A DNA stretch of 7,234 nt from Prevotella sp. GTDB taxonomy: Bacteria > Bacteroidota > Bacteroidia > Bacteroidales > Bacteroidaceae. Both the position numbers and the translations under genes were made by a program. The notes beneath the pieces are model-generated. The model had not been told where the DNA came from. It worked only from the letters and a program-made list of their open reading frames with translations, and did no database searches. The stretch is from positions 1 through 7,234 of the forward strand of contig DMYZ01000033.1 of NCBI GenBank assembly GCA_003483565.1. Reading direction: 5' to 3'. Below are positions 1-7,046 of the stretch, piece after piece; within the stretch, counting starts at the first letter, position 1; each line of letters opens with the position of its first letter.

Positions 1-308
1 TACTCAATGATTTCGGAACGTTCCTTGATGAAAGCCATATTGTTTCGGCCTATGATGTGAAACAAGGAAAACCAAATCCTGAACCTTATCTCATGGGATT
101 AAAAAAAACAGGAAATTTAAAGCCAAACGAAGCTATCGTAATAGAAAATGCCCCACTAGGCATAAGGGCTGGTGTCGCCGCTAATATATTCACGGTAGCC
201 GTCAATAGCGGCCCATTATCGAATGAAGCTCTGCTTTGTGAAGGGGCCAATATTCTTTACAGTAAAATCAAAAGCTTTGCAAAAGATTGGGACAAATTCA
301 TTAAATAA
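1..308 (+). CDS. HAD-superfamily hydrolase, beta-phosphoglucomutase-like (3' part only)
   Basis: The gene is cut by the left window edge. The reading frame is open from position 3 (LNDFGTFLDESHIVSAYDVK...), so the GTG at 57 is an internal codon and not the start. About 101 codons of the C-terminal part are visible. Seen in the sequence: a DVKxGKPNPEPYL segment, which is HAD motif III with its conserved lysine, and then VIENAPLGIRAG, the motif IV acidic region in the form typical of subfamily IA sugar-phosphate phosphatases and phosphoglucomutases. The N-terminal DxD nucleophile motif and the cap domain lie outside the window. Proteins of this family usually dephosphorylate or isomerise small sugar phosphates in the cytoplasm; the substrate cannot be told from this fragment. 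The stop codon (306-308) sits inside a hairpin shared with the convergent gene. Family assignment is secure; the specific enzyme name is not. Confidence 0.85.
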   Translation, partial: LNDFGTFLDESHIVSAYDVKQGKPNPEPYLMGLKKTGNLKPNEAIVIENAPLGIRAGVAANIFTVAVNSGPLSNEALLCEGANILYSKIKSFAKDWDKFIK

Positions 309-323
309 TTCATCCCAATCTTT
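282..323. terminator. Bidirectional hairpin terminator between convergent genes
   Basis: AAAGATTGGGA (282-292) and TCCCAATCTTT (313-323) are perfect 11-bp inverted repeats around a 20-nt AT-rich loop. On the - strand the stem is followed directly by a short T run (CTTTT); on the + strand the stem itself ends in TTT. It lies between two convergent genes and can stop transcripts from both sides. The left arm is inside the last codons of the HAD gene. Confidence 0.65.
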
Positions 324-332
324 AATAATCAG

Positions 333-1058
333 TTACCTGCTTTTAACATCTGATGCACCACTCGCACTAACATTGGCATTTTTCGGACTGCCGACATAGT
401 TAACGTTCGAAGCGCCACTGGCTTCTCCTGTAATACTCACGGATGCATAGCATCTGATATCTGATGCACCACTGGCATTAACTTCAGTCTGTTCAGACTG
501 TAGTTTATAAGCATCTACTTTAGAGGCTCCGTGACTGTTGAAAGAAGCCTCCAGAACCTTACCATTCAACTTAAGGCCCGATGCTCCAGATGCCTCCGCA
601 TTCAATCTCGTTGCTAAAAGACTATTTATATTCAAACCGCTTGCGCCACTGACCTTCGCAGTTAAATTATCACTCTTTAAAGTTTTTATATTCAATACAG
701 AAGCACCTCCAACATTAATTTCATTCAAGTGCGAGCCCTTAATAATGACATGAATATCAGGCCTGTTTCCTCCTATAAAAACAGGAGAATTATAACCTAT
801 GAGAAGTTGATTTCCTTTAGTTTCTACCACCATATCTTTCATTACTGGTTCTGTCGTCGTTACCAGGACACTTAAACTGTCTCCTTGTGTCTGAACAAAC
901 TCAGCATCAATAGCATTCGAAATATCTATAGACGTAAATGTCTTTACAGTATAATATTTAGATACTTCCGGACCGGAAAGATCCTTACTGCCAATAGTAG
1001 AGCAAGACGTAATACATAATGCCATTAATAAAAGACTTAAAATTTTGTTCATGATCAT
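333..1058 (-). CDS. DUF2807 lipoprotein (head-GIN/putative auto-transporter adhesin domain)
   Basis: This 241-residue protein starts with a lipoprotein signal peptide: NK, a hydrophobic stretch (residues 6-17) and the lipobox ITSC with the lipidated cysteine at 19. It is therefore an envelope lipoprotein, probably periplasm-facing or surface-exposed. I see no clear acidic export signal right after the cysteine. Residues about 40-230 match the DUF2807 pattern: YYTVKTFTSIDISNAIDAEF opening, then a beta-rich repeat region in which GAS recurs seven times at an 18-20 residue period (residues 118, 138, 158, 177, 197, 215, 234). This fits a right-handed beta-helix or solenoid. The molecular role of DUF2807 proteins is not established; 'adhesin' is only the family label. 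Two in-frame ATGs are 6 nt apart (1058 and 1052); MNKILSLL from 1052 is an equally good start. The gene converges on the HAD gene and diverges from tex. Confidence 0.88.
   Translation of the reverse strand: MIMNKILSLLLMALCITSCSTIGSKDLSGPEVSKYYTVKTFTSIDISNAIDAEFVQTQGDSLSVLVTTTEPVMKDMVVETKGNQLLIGYNSPVFIGGNRPDIHVIIKGSHLNEINVGGASVLNIKTLKSDNLTAKVSGASGLNINSLLATRLNAEASGASGLKLNGKVLEASFNSHGASKVDAYKLQSEQTEVNASGASDIRCYASVSITGEASGASNVNYVGSPKNANVSASGASDVKSR
351..707 (-). repeat. Seven GAS-containing protein repeats inside the DUF2807 gene
   Basis: This is a coding repeat, not a transposable one. The motif [S/G]GAS recurs every 18-20 residues, mostly as SGAS followed by a small or polar residue and a hydrophobic strand (SGASGLNIN, SGASGLKLN, SGASDIRCY, SGASNVNYV, SGASDVKSR). 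The DNA units are diverged, with recurrent pieces such as GATGCACCACT on the + strand, so slippage between identical copies is unlikely. The regular period is what one coil of a beta-helix would need. Confidence 0.8.
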
Positions 1059-1077
1059 ATATTTTTTAGTAATGGTG

Positions 1078-1109
1078 TAAAGTTAAATATTATTTTTGAT
1101 ATTTACAAC
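1078..1109 (-). promoter_or_regulatory. Probable promoter of the DUF2807 gene
   Basis: Read on the - strand, GTTG (1109-1106) is followed after 20 nt by TAACTTTA (1085-1078). The Bacteroidota consensus is TTTG, about 20 nt, TAnnTTTG, so each box has one mismatch. Transcription would start near 1070, giving a leader of only about 10-20 nt. Confidence 0.45.
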
Positions 1110-1127
1110 TATTTGCAATGAATTAAT

Positions 1128-1135
1128 TACCTTTG
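1128..1135 (+). promoter_or_regulatory. -7 promoter element upstream of tex
   Basis: TACCTTTG matches the Bacteroidota -7 consensus TAnnTTTG exactly. No TTTG occurs at the proper -33 distance; the nearest copies are 12 and 29 nt upstream. A start near 1141 would leave a leader of about 45-50 nt, A-rich before the ATG (AAGAGAAA) and without a Shine-Dalgarno sequence, as usual in this phylum. Confidence 0.5.
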
Positions 1136-1188
1136 CACTCCACAAGAATCTATATTATCACCTACAAATATCAAATTAACAAGAGAAA

Positions 1189-3321
1189 ATGGAAAAAAAT
1201 CAATATATAGATAAAATAGCTTATAAGTCTTCCTTGCCACAACAAAGTATAGAACAGACTTTATTGTTGCTCGACGAAGGCTGTACTATACCTTTTATCG
1301 CCCGTTATAGAAAAGAGAGAACAGGTAATCTCAATGAAGTACAAATTGCAGATATCCGTGATTTATATATTAGTTTACAGGAACTTGTGAAACGTAAAGA
1401 ATATATTCTCAAATCTATTGAAGAACAAGGAAAACTATCTCCTGAACTGAAAAGGCATATAGAAGAATGTATGGATTTCAATACACTGGAAGACCTTTAT
1501 TTACCTTATAAGCCCAAGCGGCACACTAAAGCACAAATAGCAAAGGAAGCTGGCTTAGAACCTTTAGCAGAAATGATTATGCTCGGGCAGTTTTCTAATC
1601 GACTTAGTGCACAAAGATTTATTAATGACAAAATTAAATCAATTGATGATGCTATACTGGGTGCACAGGCAATTATTTCAGAGACAGTGAATGAGAATGA
1701 ACAAGTAAGGCAATCTGTTCGCAGTTTGTATAAGTATTCTGCCATTATCACCTCTAAAGTTGTTCCCAAGATAAAAGAAGAAGAAAAAGCTCAAAAATAT
1801 TCTAACTACTTTGATTTCTCAGAACCCTTGAAACGATGTTCATCTCACCGGCTACTTGCCATGAGAAGAGGAGAAAGGGAAGGAATATTACATATTACAA
1901 TAAAAGTTGACGATGATGAATGTATAAATAGGATAGAAAGGCTATATCGTAATTCTCCAATGTGGAATACTCACTCAGCCATGCCGATCATCAAAGATGC
2001 TTTCAAAGATAGTTATAAACGGCTTATCAAACCATCAATGGAAACTGAATTTGCAGCTTCAAGCAAAGAAAATGCTGATATAGAAGCCATCAGGGTATTC
2101 TCTGAAAATCTTCGTCAACTTCTTCTTGCAGCTCCTCTGGGAGAAAAGAAAGTGATGGGAGTCGATCCTGGTATCCGTACAGGATGCAAGGTTGTTTGCC
2201 TTGACGCACAAGGCAACCTGCTGTATCATGAAATAGTACAAATAGCACGGCAACCAGAAACAGCTGCACGGCAACTGATCAGATTAGTCAAGGATTATAA
2301 AATAGAAGCTATTGCCATTGGCAATGGAACCTACTCCAGGGAATCAAGTGACTTTATTCACAGCCTTCAATTTGACCATGAGGTACAGATTTTTGTAGTC
2401 AGTGAAGATGGAGCTTCCATATATTCAGCTTCTGAAGTAGCCCGCGAAGAATTTCCAAACGAAGATATTACGGTTCGTGGCGCAGTAAGCATAGGGCGAA
2501 GGCTCATGGATCCACTTGCGGAATTAGTAAAAATAGACCCAAAAAGCATTGGCGTAGGACAATACCAACACGATGTGGATGAGAAACTGTTGAAAAAGAG
2601 TCTCGACACCACCGTTGAATTATGTGTCAATAAAGTTGGCGTTAATCTGAATACTGCCAGCAAACATTTGCTTACTTATGTCAGTGGTCTTGGTCCTGTC
2701 CTTGCCCAAAATATTATTACCTATCGCAGGGAACATGGAGCTTTTACTTCAAGAGAACAATTGAAAAAAGTACAACGTCTTGGTCCTACTACATTTCAGC
2801 AATGTGCAGGGTTCCTTCGTATACCGGGAGCCAAGAACCCTCTTGACAACAGCACAGTTCATCCTGAGAGCTATAATATAGTCAAGCAGATGGCAAAAGA
2901 CCATAACTGCAATGTTACTGATCTCATCAAAAATCCTGAAGCATGCAAGAATATTGATATCAGGAAATATATTACGGATAAAATTGGTCTCCCTACCCTC
3001 AAAGATATTATGAAGGAACTGGAGAAACCAGGACTAGACCCTCGTGATAAGATCGAAGTATTTGAATTCGACAAAAATGTTCACACTCCAGAAGATCTCA
3101 TTGAAGGAATGGAACTACCTGGGATCGTAACAAATATTACGAACTTCGGCGCATTTATTGACATAGGTGTTCATCAAGATGGGCTCGTCCATATTTCACA
3201 GATGGCTAACCGATATATTTCTGATCCCAATGAAGTTGTAAAGCTACACCAGCAAGTAAGAGTTAAAGTTCTGGAAGTAGATAAAAAAAGAAATAGAATC
3301 AGCCTTACCATGAAATTGTAA
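1189..3321 (+). CDS. tex: Tex family RNA-binding transcription accessory protein
   Basis: Tex proteins are cytoplasmic nucleic-acid-binding proteins linked to transcription; their exact mechanism is poorly defined. The 710 residues are full length, and all domains appear in order. The Tex N-terminal helical region (about 1-200) includes IPFIARYRKERTG near 34-46. The YqgF/RuvC-like domain starts at MGVDPGIRTG (323-332), with IGNGTYSRES (377-386), GASIYSAS (408-415) and RGAVSIGRRLMDPLAELV (430-447). IGVGQYQHDV (454-463) is followed by a helix-hairpin-helix region (about 483-546; SGLGPVLAQNI and RLGPTTFQQCAGFLRI). The C-terminal S1 domain (about 641-710) includes GIVTNITNFGAFIDIGVHQDGLVHISQ. The protein ends right after the S1 domain without the extension seen in some proteobacterial homologues. 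Compared with the form I recall as usual, GTASRE and NEAGAS read GTYSRE and SEDGAS here; this is conservative drift, not loss of function. The ATG at 1189 is the only sensible start. The co-directional mnmA gene follows after 31 nt but has its own promoter. Confidence 0.96.
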   Translation: MEKNQYIDKIAYKSSLPQQSIEQTLLLLDEGCTIPFIARYRKERTGNLNEVQIADIRDLYISLQELVKRKEYILKSIEEQGKLSPELKRHIEECMDFNTLEDLYLPYKPKRHTKAQIAKEAGLEPLAEMIMLGQFSNRLSAQRFINDKIKSIDDAILGAQAIISETVNENEQVRQSVRSLYKYSAIITSKVVPKIKEEEKAQKYSNYFDFSEPLKRCSSHRLLAMRRGEREGILHITIKVDDDECINRIERLYRNSPMWNTHSAMPIIKDAFKDSYKRLIKPSMETEFAASSKENADIEAIRVFSENLRQLLLAAPLGEKKVMGVDPGIRTGCKVVCLDAQGNLLYHEIVQIARQPETAARQLIRLVKDYKIEAIAIGNGTYSRESSDFIHSLQFDHEVQIFVVSEDGASIYSASEVAREEFPNEDITVRGAVSIGRRLMDPLAELVKIDPKSIGVGQYQHDVDEKLLKKSLDTTVELCVNKVGVNLNTASKHLLTYVSGLGPVLAQNIITYRREHGAFTSREQLKKVQRLGPTTFQQCAGFLRIPGAKNPLDNSTVHPESYNIVKQMAKDHNCNVTDLIKNPEACKNIDIRKYITDKIGLPTLKDIMKELEKPGLDPRDKIEVFEFDKNVHTPEDLIEGMELPGIVTNITNFGAFIDIGVHQDGLVHISQMANRYISDPNEVVKLHQQVRVKVLEVDKKRNRISLTMKL

Positions 3322-3346
3322 ATTCGAAAAAAAAGTAGTAACTTTG
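3315..3346 (+). promoter_or_regulatory. Promoter of the mnmA-family gene, overlapping the end of tex
   Basis: ATTG (3315-3318, three of four bases of TTTG) lies in the last tex codons. After 20 nt comes TAACTTTG (3339-3346), an exact TAnnTTTG -7 box. The box ends 6 nt before the ATG at 3353, so the transcript would begin at or within a few bases of the start codon. This also excludes the upstream in-frame TTG at 3344, which is part of the -7 box. Confidence 0.65.
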
Positions 3347-3352
3347 CATTCT

Positions 3353-4438
3353 ATGATAAATTATGAGGAACTAAAAGATAAACGCATTGCCGTACTTCTC
3401 TCCGGAGGGGTCGACAGTTCTGTGGTTGTGTATGAGTTTGCCAGCCATGGTCTTCATCCGGACTGCTTCTATATCATGATTGGCCCTGAAGAGAAGGAAG
3501 AATGGGATTGCAATTCAGAAGAAGACTTAGAGATGGCTACAGCTGTAGCTGCCAAATATAAATGCAAATTACAAGTAATAGACTGTCATAAAGAATATTG
3601 GAGTGAAGTAACCCGCTATACTATGGAAAAAGTAAAAGCGGGTTTCACTCCCAACCCAGATGTCATGTGTAATCGCCTGATTAAATTTGGTGCCTTCGAT
3701 TTGAAGATGGGACACAACTATGATTATATTGCAACCGGACATTATGCACAGACAGAAATAGTCAATGGTAAAAAATGGCTCACTACAAGCCCTGATCCTG
3801 TTAAGGATCAGACCGACTTTCTTGCACAGATTTACCAATGGCAGTTAAAGAAAGCTCTCTTTCCTATTGGACACCATATCAAAGACGAAGTACGTGAAAT
3901 TGCAGAACGCGAACATCTCATCAATGCTAAGCGCAAAGATAGTCAGGGCATCTGCTTTCTTGGCAATATCAATTATAATGAATATCTTTACAGATATTTA
4001 GGAGAAAAAAACGGTGATATTATTGAGCTGGAAACAGGCAAGAAGATTGGTGAACATAAAGGTCTATGGTTTCATACTATCGGACAGCGCAAAGGTCTTG
4101 GCTTAGGAGGTGGTCCTTGGTTCGTAGTAAAAAAAAATACAGAAAAAAATATTCTCTACGTGAGCCATGGCTACGATCCGGAAACAGCCTATAAGAAGGA
4201 CTTCAAAATACAAGACTTTGACTTCCTTACAGAAGGCATTACTGAATTACCGGAAAAGGTTACGTTCAAAATCAGACATACTCCCGAATATCATCCTGCT
4301 ATAATAGAAATTGATGAAAAGAATACATTTACAATTCATAGTGCAGAAAAGATTCATGGAGTAGCCCCTGGTCAGTTCTGCGTGATCTATGATGAAAAGC
4401 ATCACCGCTGCTATGGTTCCGGAGAAATCATACTATAA
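3353..4438 (+). CDS. mnmA: tRNA-uridine 2-sulfurtransferase, MnmA/TrmU family
   Basis: MnmA uses ATP to adenylate C2 of the wobble uridine (U34) in Lys, Glu and Gln tRNAs, then inserts sulfur passed on as a cysteine persulfide. The 361 residues from ATG 3353 are the normal length for the family. Seen in the sequence: the ATP-binding PP-loop SGGVDSS (17-23); TPNPDVMCN with the first catalytic cysteine at 106; IATGHYAQ; and DSQGICFLG with the persulfide-forming cysteine at 201. Also present are GQRKGLGLGGGPWFVV in the central domain and HGVAPGQFCVIYD in the C-terminal beta-barrel. Positions 106 and 201 agree well with Cys102 and Cys199 of the E. coli enzyme. The second motif reads SQGICFLG rather than the proteobacterial SQEICFI; this variant also occurs in organellar and Bacteroidota homologues. 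Bacteroides genomes often encode several MnmA paralogues, so this may be one of two or three copies. An annotation starting at TTG 3344 would be 3 residues too long. Confidence 0.93.
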   Translation: MINYEELKDKRIAVLLSGGVDSSVVVYEFASHGLHPDCFYIMIGPEEKEEWDCNSEEDLEMATAVAAKYKCKLQVIDCHKEYWSEVTRYTMEKVKAGFTPNPDVMCNRLIKFGAFDLKMGHNYDYIATGHYAQTEIVNGKKWLTTSPDPVKDQTDFLAQIYQWQLKKALFPIGHHIKDEVREIAEREHLINAKRKDSQGICFLGNINYNEYLYRYLGEKNGDIIELETGKKIGEHKGLWFHTIGQRKGLGLGGGPWFVVKKNTEKNILYVSHGYDPETAYKKDFKIQDFDFLTEGITELPEKVTFKIRHTPEYHPAIIEIDEKNTFTIHSAEKIHGVAPGQFCVIYDEKHHRCYGSGEIIL

Positions 4439-4468
4439 AAGAAAATTCTCCCACATAGAACAAACAAT

Positions 4469-4502
4469 AAAGACCAGTCGGTAAATTACCAGCTGGTCTT
4501 TT
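4469..4502. terminator. Bidirectional hairpin terminator between mnmA and the ThrE gene
   Basis: AAAGACCAG (4469-4477) pairs perfectly with CTGGTCTTT (4493-4501). Inside, GGTAA and TTACC add a second short pairing after a TC/AG internal mismatch. The + strand stem runs into TTTTCT and the - strand stem into CTTTATTGTTTG. It lies between the stops of two convergent genes, so it can terminate both transcripts. Confidence 0.85.
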
Positions 4503-4513
4503 CTATAATTAAA

Positions 4514-5953
4514 TTAATCAAGTTCAGAAAGATCAACCATTTCTCCATGCTTTATCCTACGTTCTTTTACCAAACGAAGTAATTTCTGCTTGCGTTTCGG
4601 TTGGATAAGCCGACGAACGAAAATATTTGGTATTGCTACTCCTATAGCAATGAATAGGGTTATAAGCGATGCATGAATAGCATTCGTGAAAGCTACTGTT
4701 AATTCACTGGCTCCCCCCTGCATATCGATGAACCCAAAAAGAGAACGATACATCAAGACACCAGGAATCATAGGAATAACACTCGGGATAGCAATAACCT
4801 GATGAGGAATATGATGAAAATGACAAGTCTTAGTCGCGATTAAGCTGACCAAAGCTGAACCGACAAAACTGCCTACAATAAGTCCCATATCAAGACCTAT
4901 ATTATGAGTACTGGCTCCAAGATTAACAAAATTACGGGTACACACCGCTATAATGCCACCAACAGCAAGCACTGGCAAGATACGCCGTGGGGTATTGTAA
5001 ATCGTAGAGAATCCCATAGCAGAAATAGCTGCAGCTGCAGCAAATGTCCAATAATTATGGTGTGGTGTCATACTCAGGTTCTTAACAAAATTATCAATGC
5101 CAAAAACTTGAATAGCAAAGGCAATACCAAAAGCCATCGCTAAAACTGTCATTAGAGTAATTATGGCTCTCGTCAACCCTACTTGCACATAGTCGGAAAG
5201 GACATCACTTACAAAATTGATCATTGGTACTCCTGGTACAATAAACAATGTACATGCCATAAGTGGATGCCAGGGCGTACTGGAAACAAGAAATGCAGGA
5301 ACGGCACTCGCAATATTCGGACTAAGTGAAATAAAAGAACTTAACCATGCAAGTATTGTAGCTATAAAAGCACTAAATGCTATATTCACATAAGAATTCA
5401 CACCTTTTGTTCCTAAAAACATCTTCAGGCGGAAACCAAGGATAGCCGCTATAGATGCATAAAAGAAAGCAGTCCAATCACAACCGAACTGAATACAGAA
5501 TCCTCCACAGGCAAAACCTGCAGCAATAGCAATCTGCCAAGGAGTATAGTTCCTCTTAATATGCTTCAAGCCATCAAGTTCCTCTTCATATTTATCAAGA
5601 GACCAATCTTCCCTTATAGCAGTCCATAACATCTTGCTCACCTTGGATATAATTGACATCTCAACATTATGCTTCGTACAACGCTGATATTTAGAAAAAG
5701 AGTGCTGCTGATTACTTAAGTTGACCATAATAATATTATAGTTCAAATTAATATGGACATTTTCCTCTGGAAGACCAAGAAAAGCTTCAGCGCGCTCCAT
5801 ATTGCGATAGATACGTGCACAATCAGCATTGCTTTCCATAAGGATAGCTCCTGTTTTAACCAACAAATCGAGCTTTCGACGAAGCATCTGTTCTGTATTC
5901 ACATTTGTTTCACTCGTTATTTCCATGTTTTTTTCCAAGTCTGACTTTGACAT
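4514..5953 (-). CDS. Fused ThrE-type threonine/serine exporter family membrane protein
   Basis: The 479-residue protein combines both halves of the ThrE family (DUF1212/ThrE plus DUF3815/ThrE_2) in one chain. Residues 1-135 are hydrophilic and cytoplasmic, with RKLDLLVKTGAILMESNADCARIYRNMERA (26-55), the typical opening of the first domain. About ten hydrophobic segments follow, near 138-156, 160-177, 187-208, 228-245, 262-283, 302-318, 324-340, 353-373, 384-402 and 424-446. The first half carries VPGVPMINFVSD (239-250) and the second PSVIPMIPGVLMYRS (390-404), the corresponding proline-glycine motifs of the two half-domains. The C-terminus is basic (RRLIQPKRKQK). Characterised members (Corynebacterium ThrE) export threonine and serine by proton antiport; the substrate here is inferred from the family only. 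The start at 5953 (MSKSDLEKN) is 20 nt after the stop of the EamA gene, so the two are probably cotranscribed; Met10 (5926) is a less likely alternative. Confidence 0.9.
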   Translation of the reverse strand: MSKSDLEKNMEITSETNVNTEQMLRRKLDLLVKTGAILMESNADCARIYRNMERAEAFLGLPEENVHINLNYNIIMVNLSNQQHSFSKYQRCTKHNVEMSIISKVSKMLWTAIREDWSLDKYEEELDGLKHIKRNYTPWQIAIAAGFACGGFCIQFGCDWTAFFYASIAAILGFRLKMFLGTKGVNSYVNIAFSAFIATILAWLSSFISLSPNIASAVPAFLVSSTPWHPLMACTLFIVPGVPMINFVSDVLSDYVQVGLTRAIITLMTVLAMAFGIAFAIQVFGIDNFVKNLSMTPHHNYWTFAAAAAISAMGFSTIYNTPRRILPVLAVGGIIAVCTRNFVNLGASTHNIGLDMGLIVGSFVGSALVSLIATKTCHFHHIPHQVIAIPSVIPMIPGVLMYRSLFGFIDMQGGASELTVAFTNAIHASLITLFIAIGVAIPNIFVRRLIQPKRKQKLLRLVKERRIKHGEMVDLSELD

Positions 5954-5973
5954 TGATTATATAAATATTTATT

Positions 5974-6885
5974 TTAATTCTCAGATAATGTTTTTTTATG
6001 TACTCCTATAGAAGAATCAGCCTGTCTCAGGATAATAAGTATCACTGCTGAAAGGATAAGAACAATACCCATAAAAAGACGAAAAGTAAAAACCTCACTA
6101 AAAAGGCTGCAGCTGATGACTACTGCTGTAACAGGTTCCAAGGCGCCAATAATGGAAGAAGGCGTACTGCCGATATTTTTAATAGCTATCGTCATAAAAT
6201 AAAGAGACAAAACGGTTGGTAATAATGCTAGCTGAAAGCCACAAATCCATGCTTTCGCTCCATGCAGCATCTGTATAGAACGTCCCGTAAAAATTGAAAA
6301 AAACAAAATAGCAATAAGACCAAAGAAAACGATCCAAAAGGTGAATTTAAGTGGGGACATATGAATATCCATCTGACTAACAGATACAATGTAAATAGCA
6401 TAAAGCAATGAGGACATGAGGACAAGGATTAATCCGGCACCGCTTAAAGTCACACCATTATTACCCCGATAAAGTAAAGCAATTCCCCCTACAGCTAAAA
6501 TTATAGACACTGTAGAACTCCAAGTAACACGTTCATGAAAAAAGAGAACCATAAGAAGGGCCGTCATTATAGGATATGAAAAAAGGATCGTTGAAGCCAC
6601 GCCAGCATTTATATAGTGAAAACTCAAGTATAAAGTTACTGATGACAGAGCAAAGAAAGTGCCAAGGACTGCAAATCTGATAGCTTCCCCCCATTTAATA
6701 CGAAAACTTTCACCACGAAGCAGCATCCATAAGACAAATATAACTACGGCCATACCATAACGATAAAAAAGAACACTTTCCGAATTGATATTCTCTGAAT
6801 AAAGTGGTAGTGTTCCCAATGGATTAGTACCATAAAATATTGCAGCAAGAATGCCTGCCATAAAGCCCTTGATCCTAGAATTCAT
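5974..6885 (-). CDS. EamA-domain (DMT superfamily) transporter
   Basis: An inner-membrane permease of the drug/metabolite transporter superfamily with ten predicted helices in two EamA repeats (about 10-140 and 150-287, counted from ATG 6885). The N-terminal repeat has GFMAGILAAIFYGTNP and GVASTILFSYPIMTALL, and the second has STPSSIIGALEPVTAVVIS, the conserved end of EamA repeats. The substrate is unknown; characterised relatives export amino acids, purines or other metabolites. The reading frame can be extended to a TTG at 6909, but the ATG at 6885 gives MNSRIKGFMAG with an A-rich leader (AAAAGTAAAAAG) and is preferred, giving 303 residues. The gene is first of a probable two-gene operon with the ThrE-type exporter, which starts 20 nt downstream. 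It diverges from the aldose epimerase gene. Confidence 0.92.
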   Translation of the reverse strand: MNSRIKGFMAGILAAIFYGTNPLGTLPLYSENINSESVLFYRYGMAVVIFVLWMLLRGESFRIKWGEAIRFAVLGTFFALSSVTLYLSFHYINAGVASTILFSYPIMTALLMVLFFHERVTWSSTVSIILAVGGIALLYRGNNGVTLSGAGLILVLMSSLLYAIYIVSVSQMDIHMSPLKFTFWIVFFGLIAILFFSIFTGRSIQMLHGAKAWICGFQLALLPTVLSLYFMTIAIKNIGSTPSSIIGALEPVTAVVISCSLFSEVFTFRLFMGIVLILSAVILIILRQADSSIGVHKKTLSEN

Positions 6886-6943
6886 CTTTTTACTTTTCAA
6901 CCGAAACAACTTCTGCCATTTAAAAAGTTACATCTTAAGACTG

Positions 6944-6951
6944 CAAAATTA
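6944..6951 (-). promoter_or_regulatory. -7 promoter element of the EamA-ThrE operon
   Basis: On the - strand TAATTTTG, followed by CAG, matches TAnnTTTG exactly. There is no TTTG at the -33 distance; instead TAAGGTACATTTCAAAAA (6976-6959) lies there, ending 7 nt before the -7 box. Transcription would begin near 6937-6940, with a leader of about 50 nt before ATG 6885. Confidence 0.55.
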
Positions 6952-6958
6952 ATCAATA

Positions 6959-7039
6959 TTTTTGAAATGTACCTTATCCATCACAAAAAAATGATAAAGA
7001 TTTTCCTTTTTTAATTCTAAGTAAGGTACATCTCAAAAA
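6959..7039. promoter_or_regulatory. 18-bp inverted repeat forming paired operator-like sites of divergent promoters
   Basis: The left arm TTTTTGAAATGTACCTTA (6959-6976) and the right arm TAAGGTACATCTCAAAAA (7022-7039) are complementary at 17 of 18 positions, 45 nt apart. Read in the direction of each promoter, both give TAAGGTACATnTCAAAAA, then exactly 7 nt, then the -7 box. The arms occupy the -33 region, where no TTTG is present. They lie upstream of both likely transcription starts, so they should act as DNA and not as an RNA hairpin. A shared regulator, or an activator replacing the missing -33 contact, is the inferred role. The 45-nt spacer is AT-rich and shows nothing else I recognise. 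Confidence 0.6.
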
Positions 7040-7046
7040 AAATATG

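Noticed and set aside
538..753. + strand ORF of 71 codons inside the DUF2807 gene
   Set aside because: It lies opposite a well-supported lipoprotein gene and resembles no family; it is a reading-frame shadow.
2367..2663. - strand ORF of 98 codons inside tex
   Set aside because: It is antisense to the conserved YqgF-like domain of tex, with a low-complexity composition; it is a shadow of that gene.
3344..3352. Upstream TTG start for the mnmA-family gene (adding M-H-S)
   Set aside because: The TTG is part of the -7 promoter box TAACTTTG, and the ATG at 3353 matches the usual family length.
5961..5972. Perfect 12-bp palindrome ATAAATATTTAT between the EamA and ThrE genes
   Set aside because: It is made only of A and T in a very AT-rich gap, so it is weak as a hairpin and likely to arise by chance; no promoter box accompanies it.
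6886..6909. TTG start giving eight extra residues on the EamA protein
   Set aside because: The ATG at 6885 opens with a normal short basic N-terminus before the first membrane helix; the TTG extension has no supporting signal.
6890..6919. Nine-codon upstream ORF (ATG 6919 to TAA 6890, - strand) ending 4 nt before the EamA start
   Set aside because: Such a short frame is expected by chance. Its peptide MAEVVSVEK shows no run of regulatory codons and there is no attenuator hairpin.
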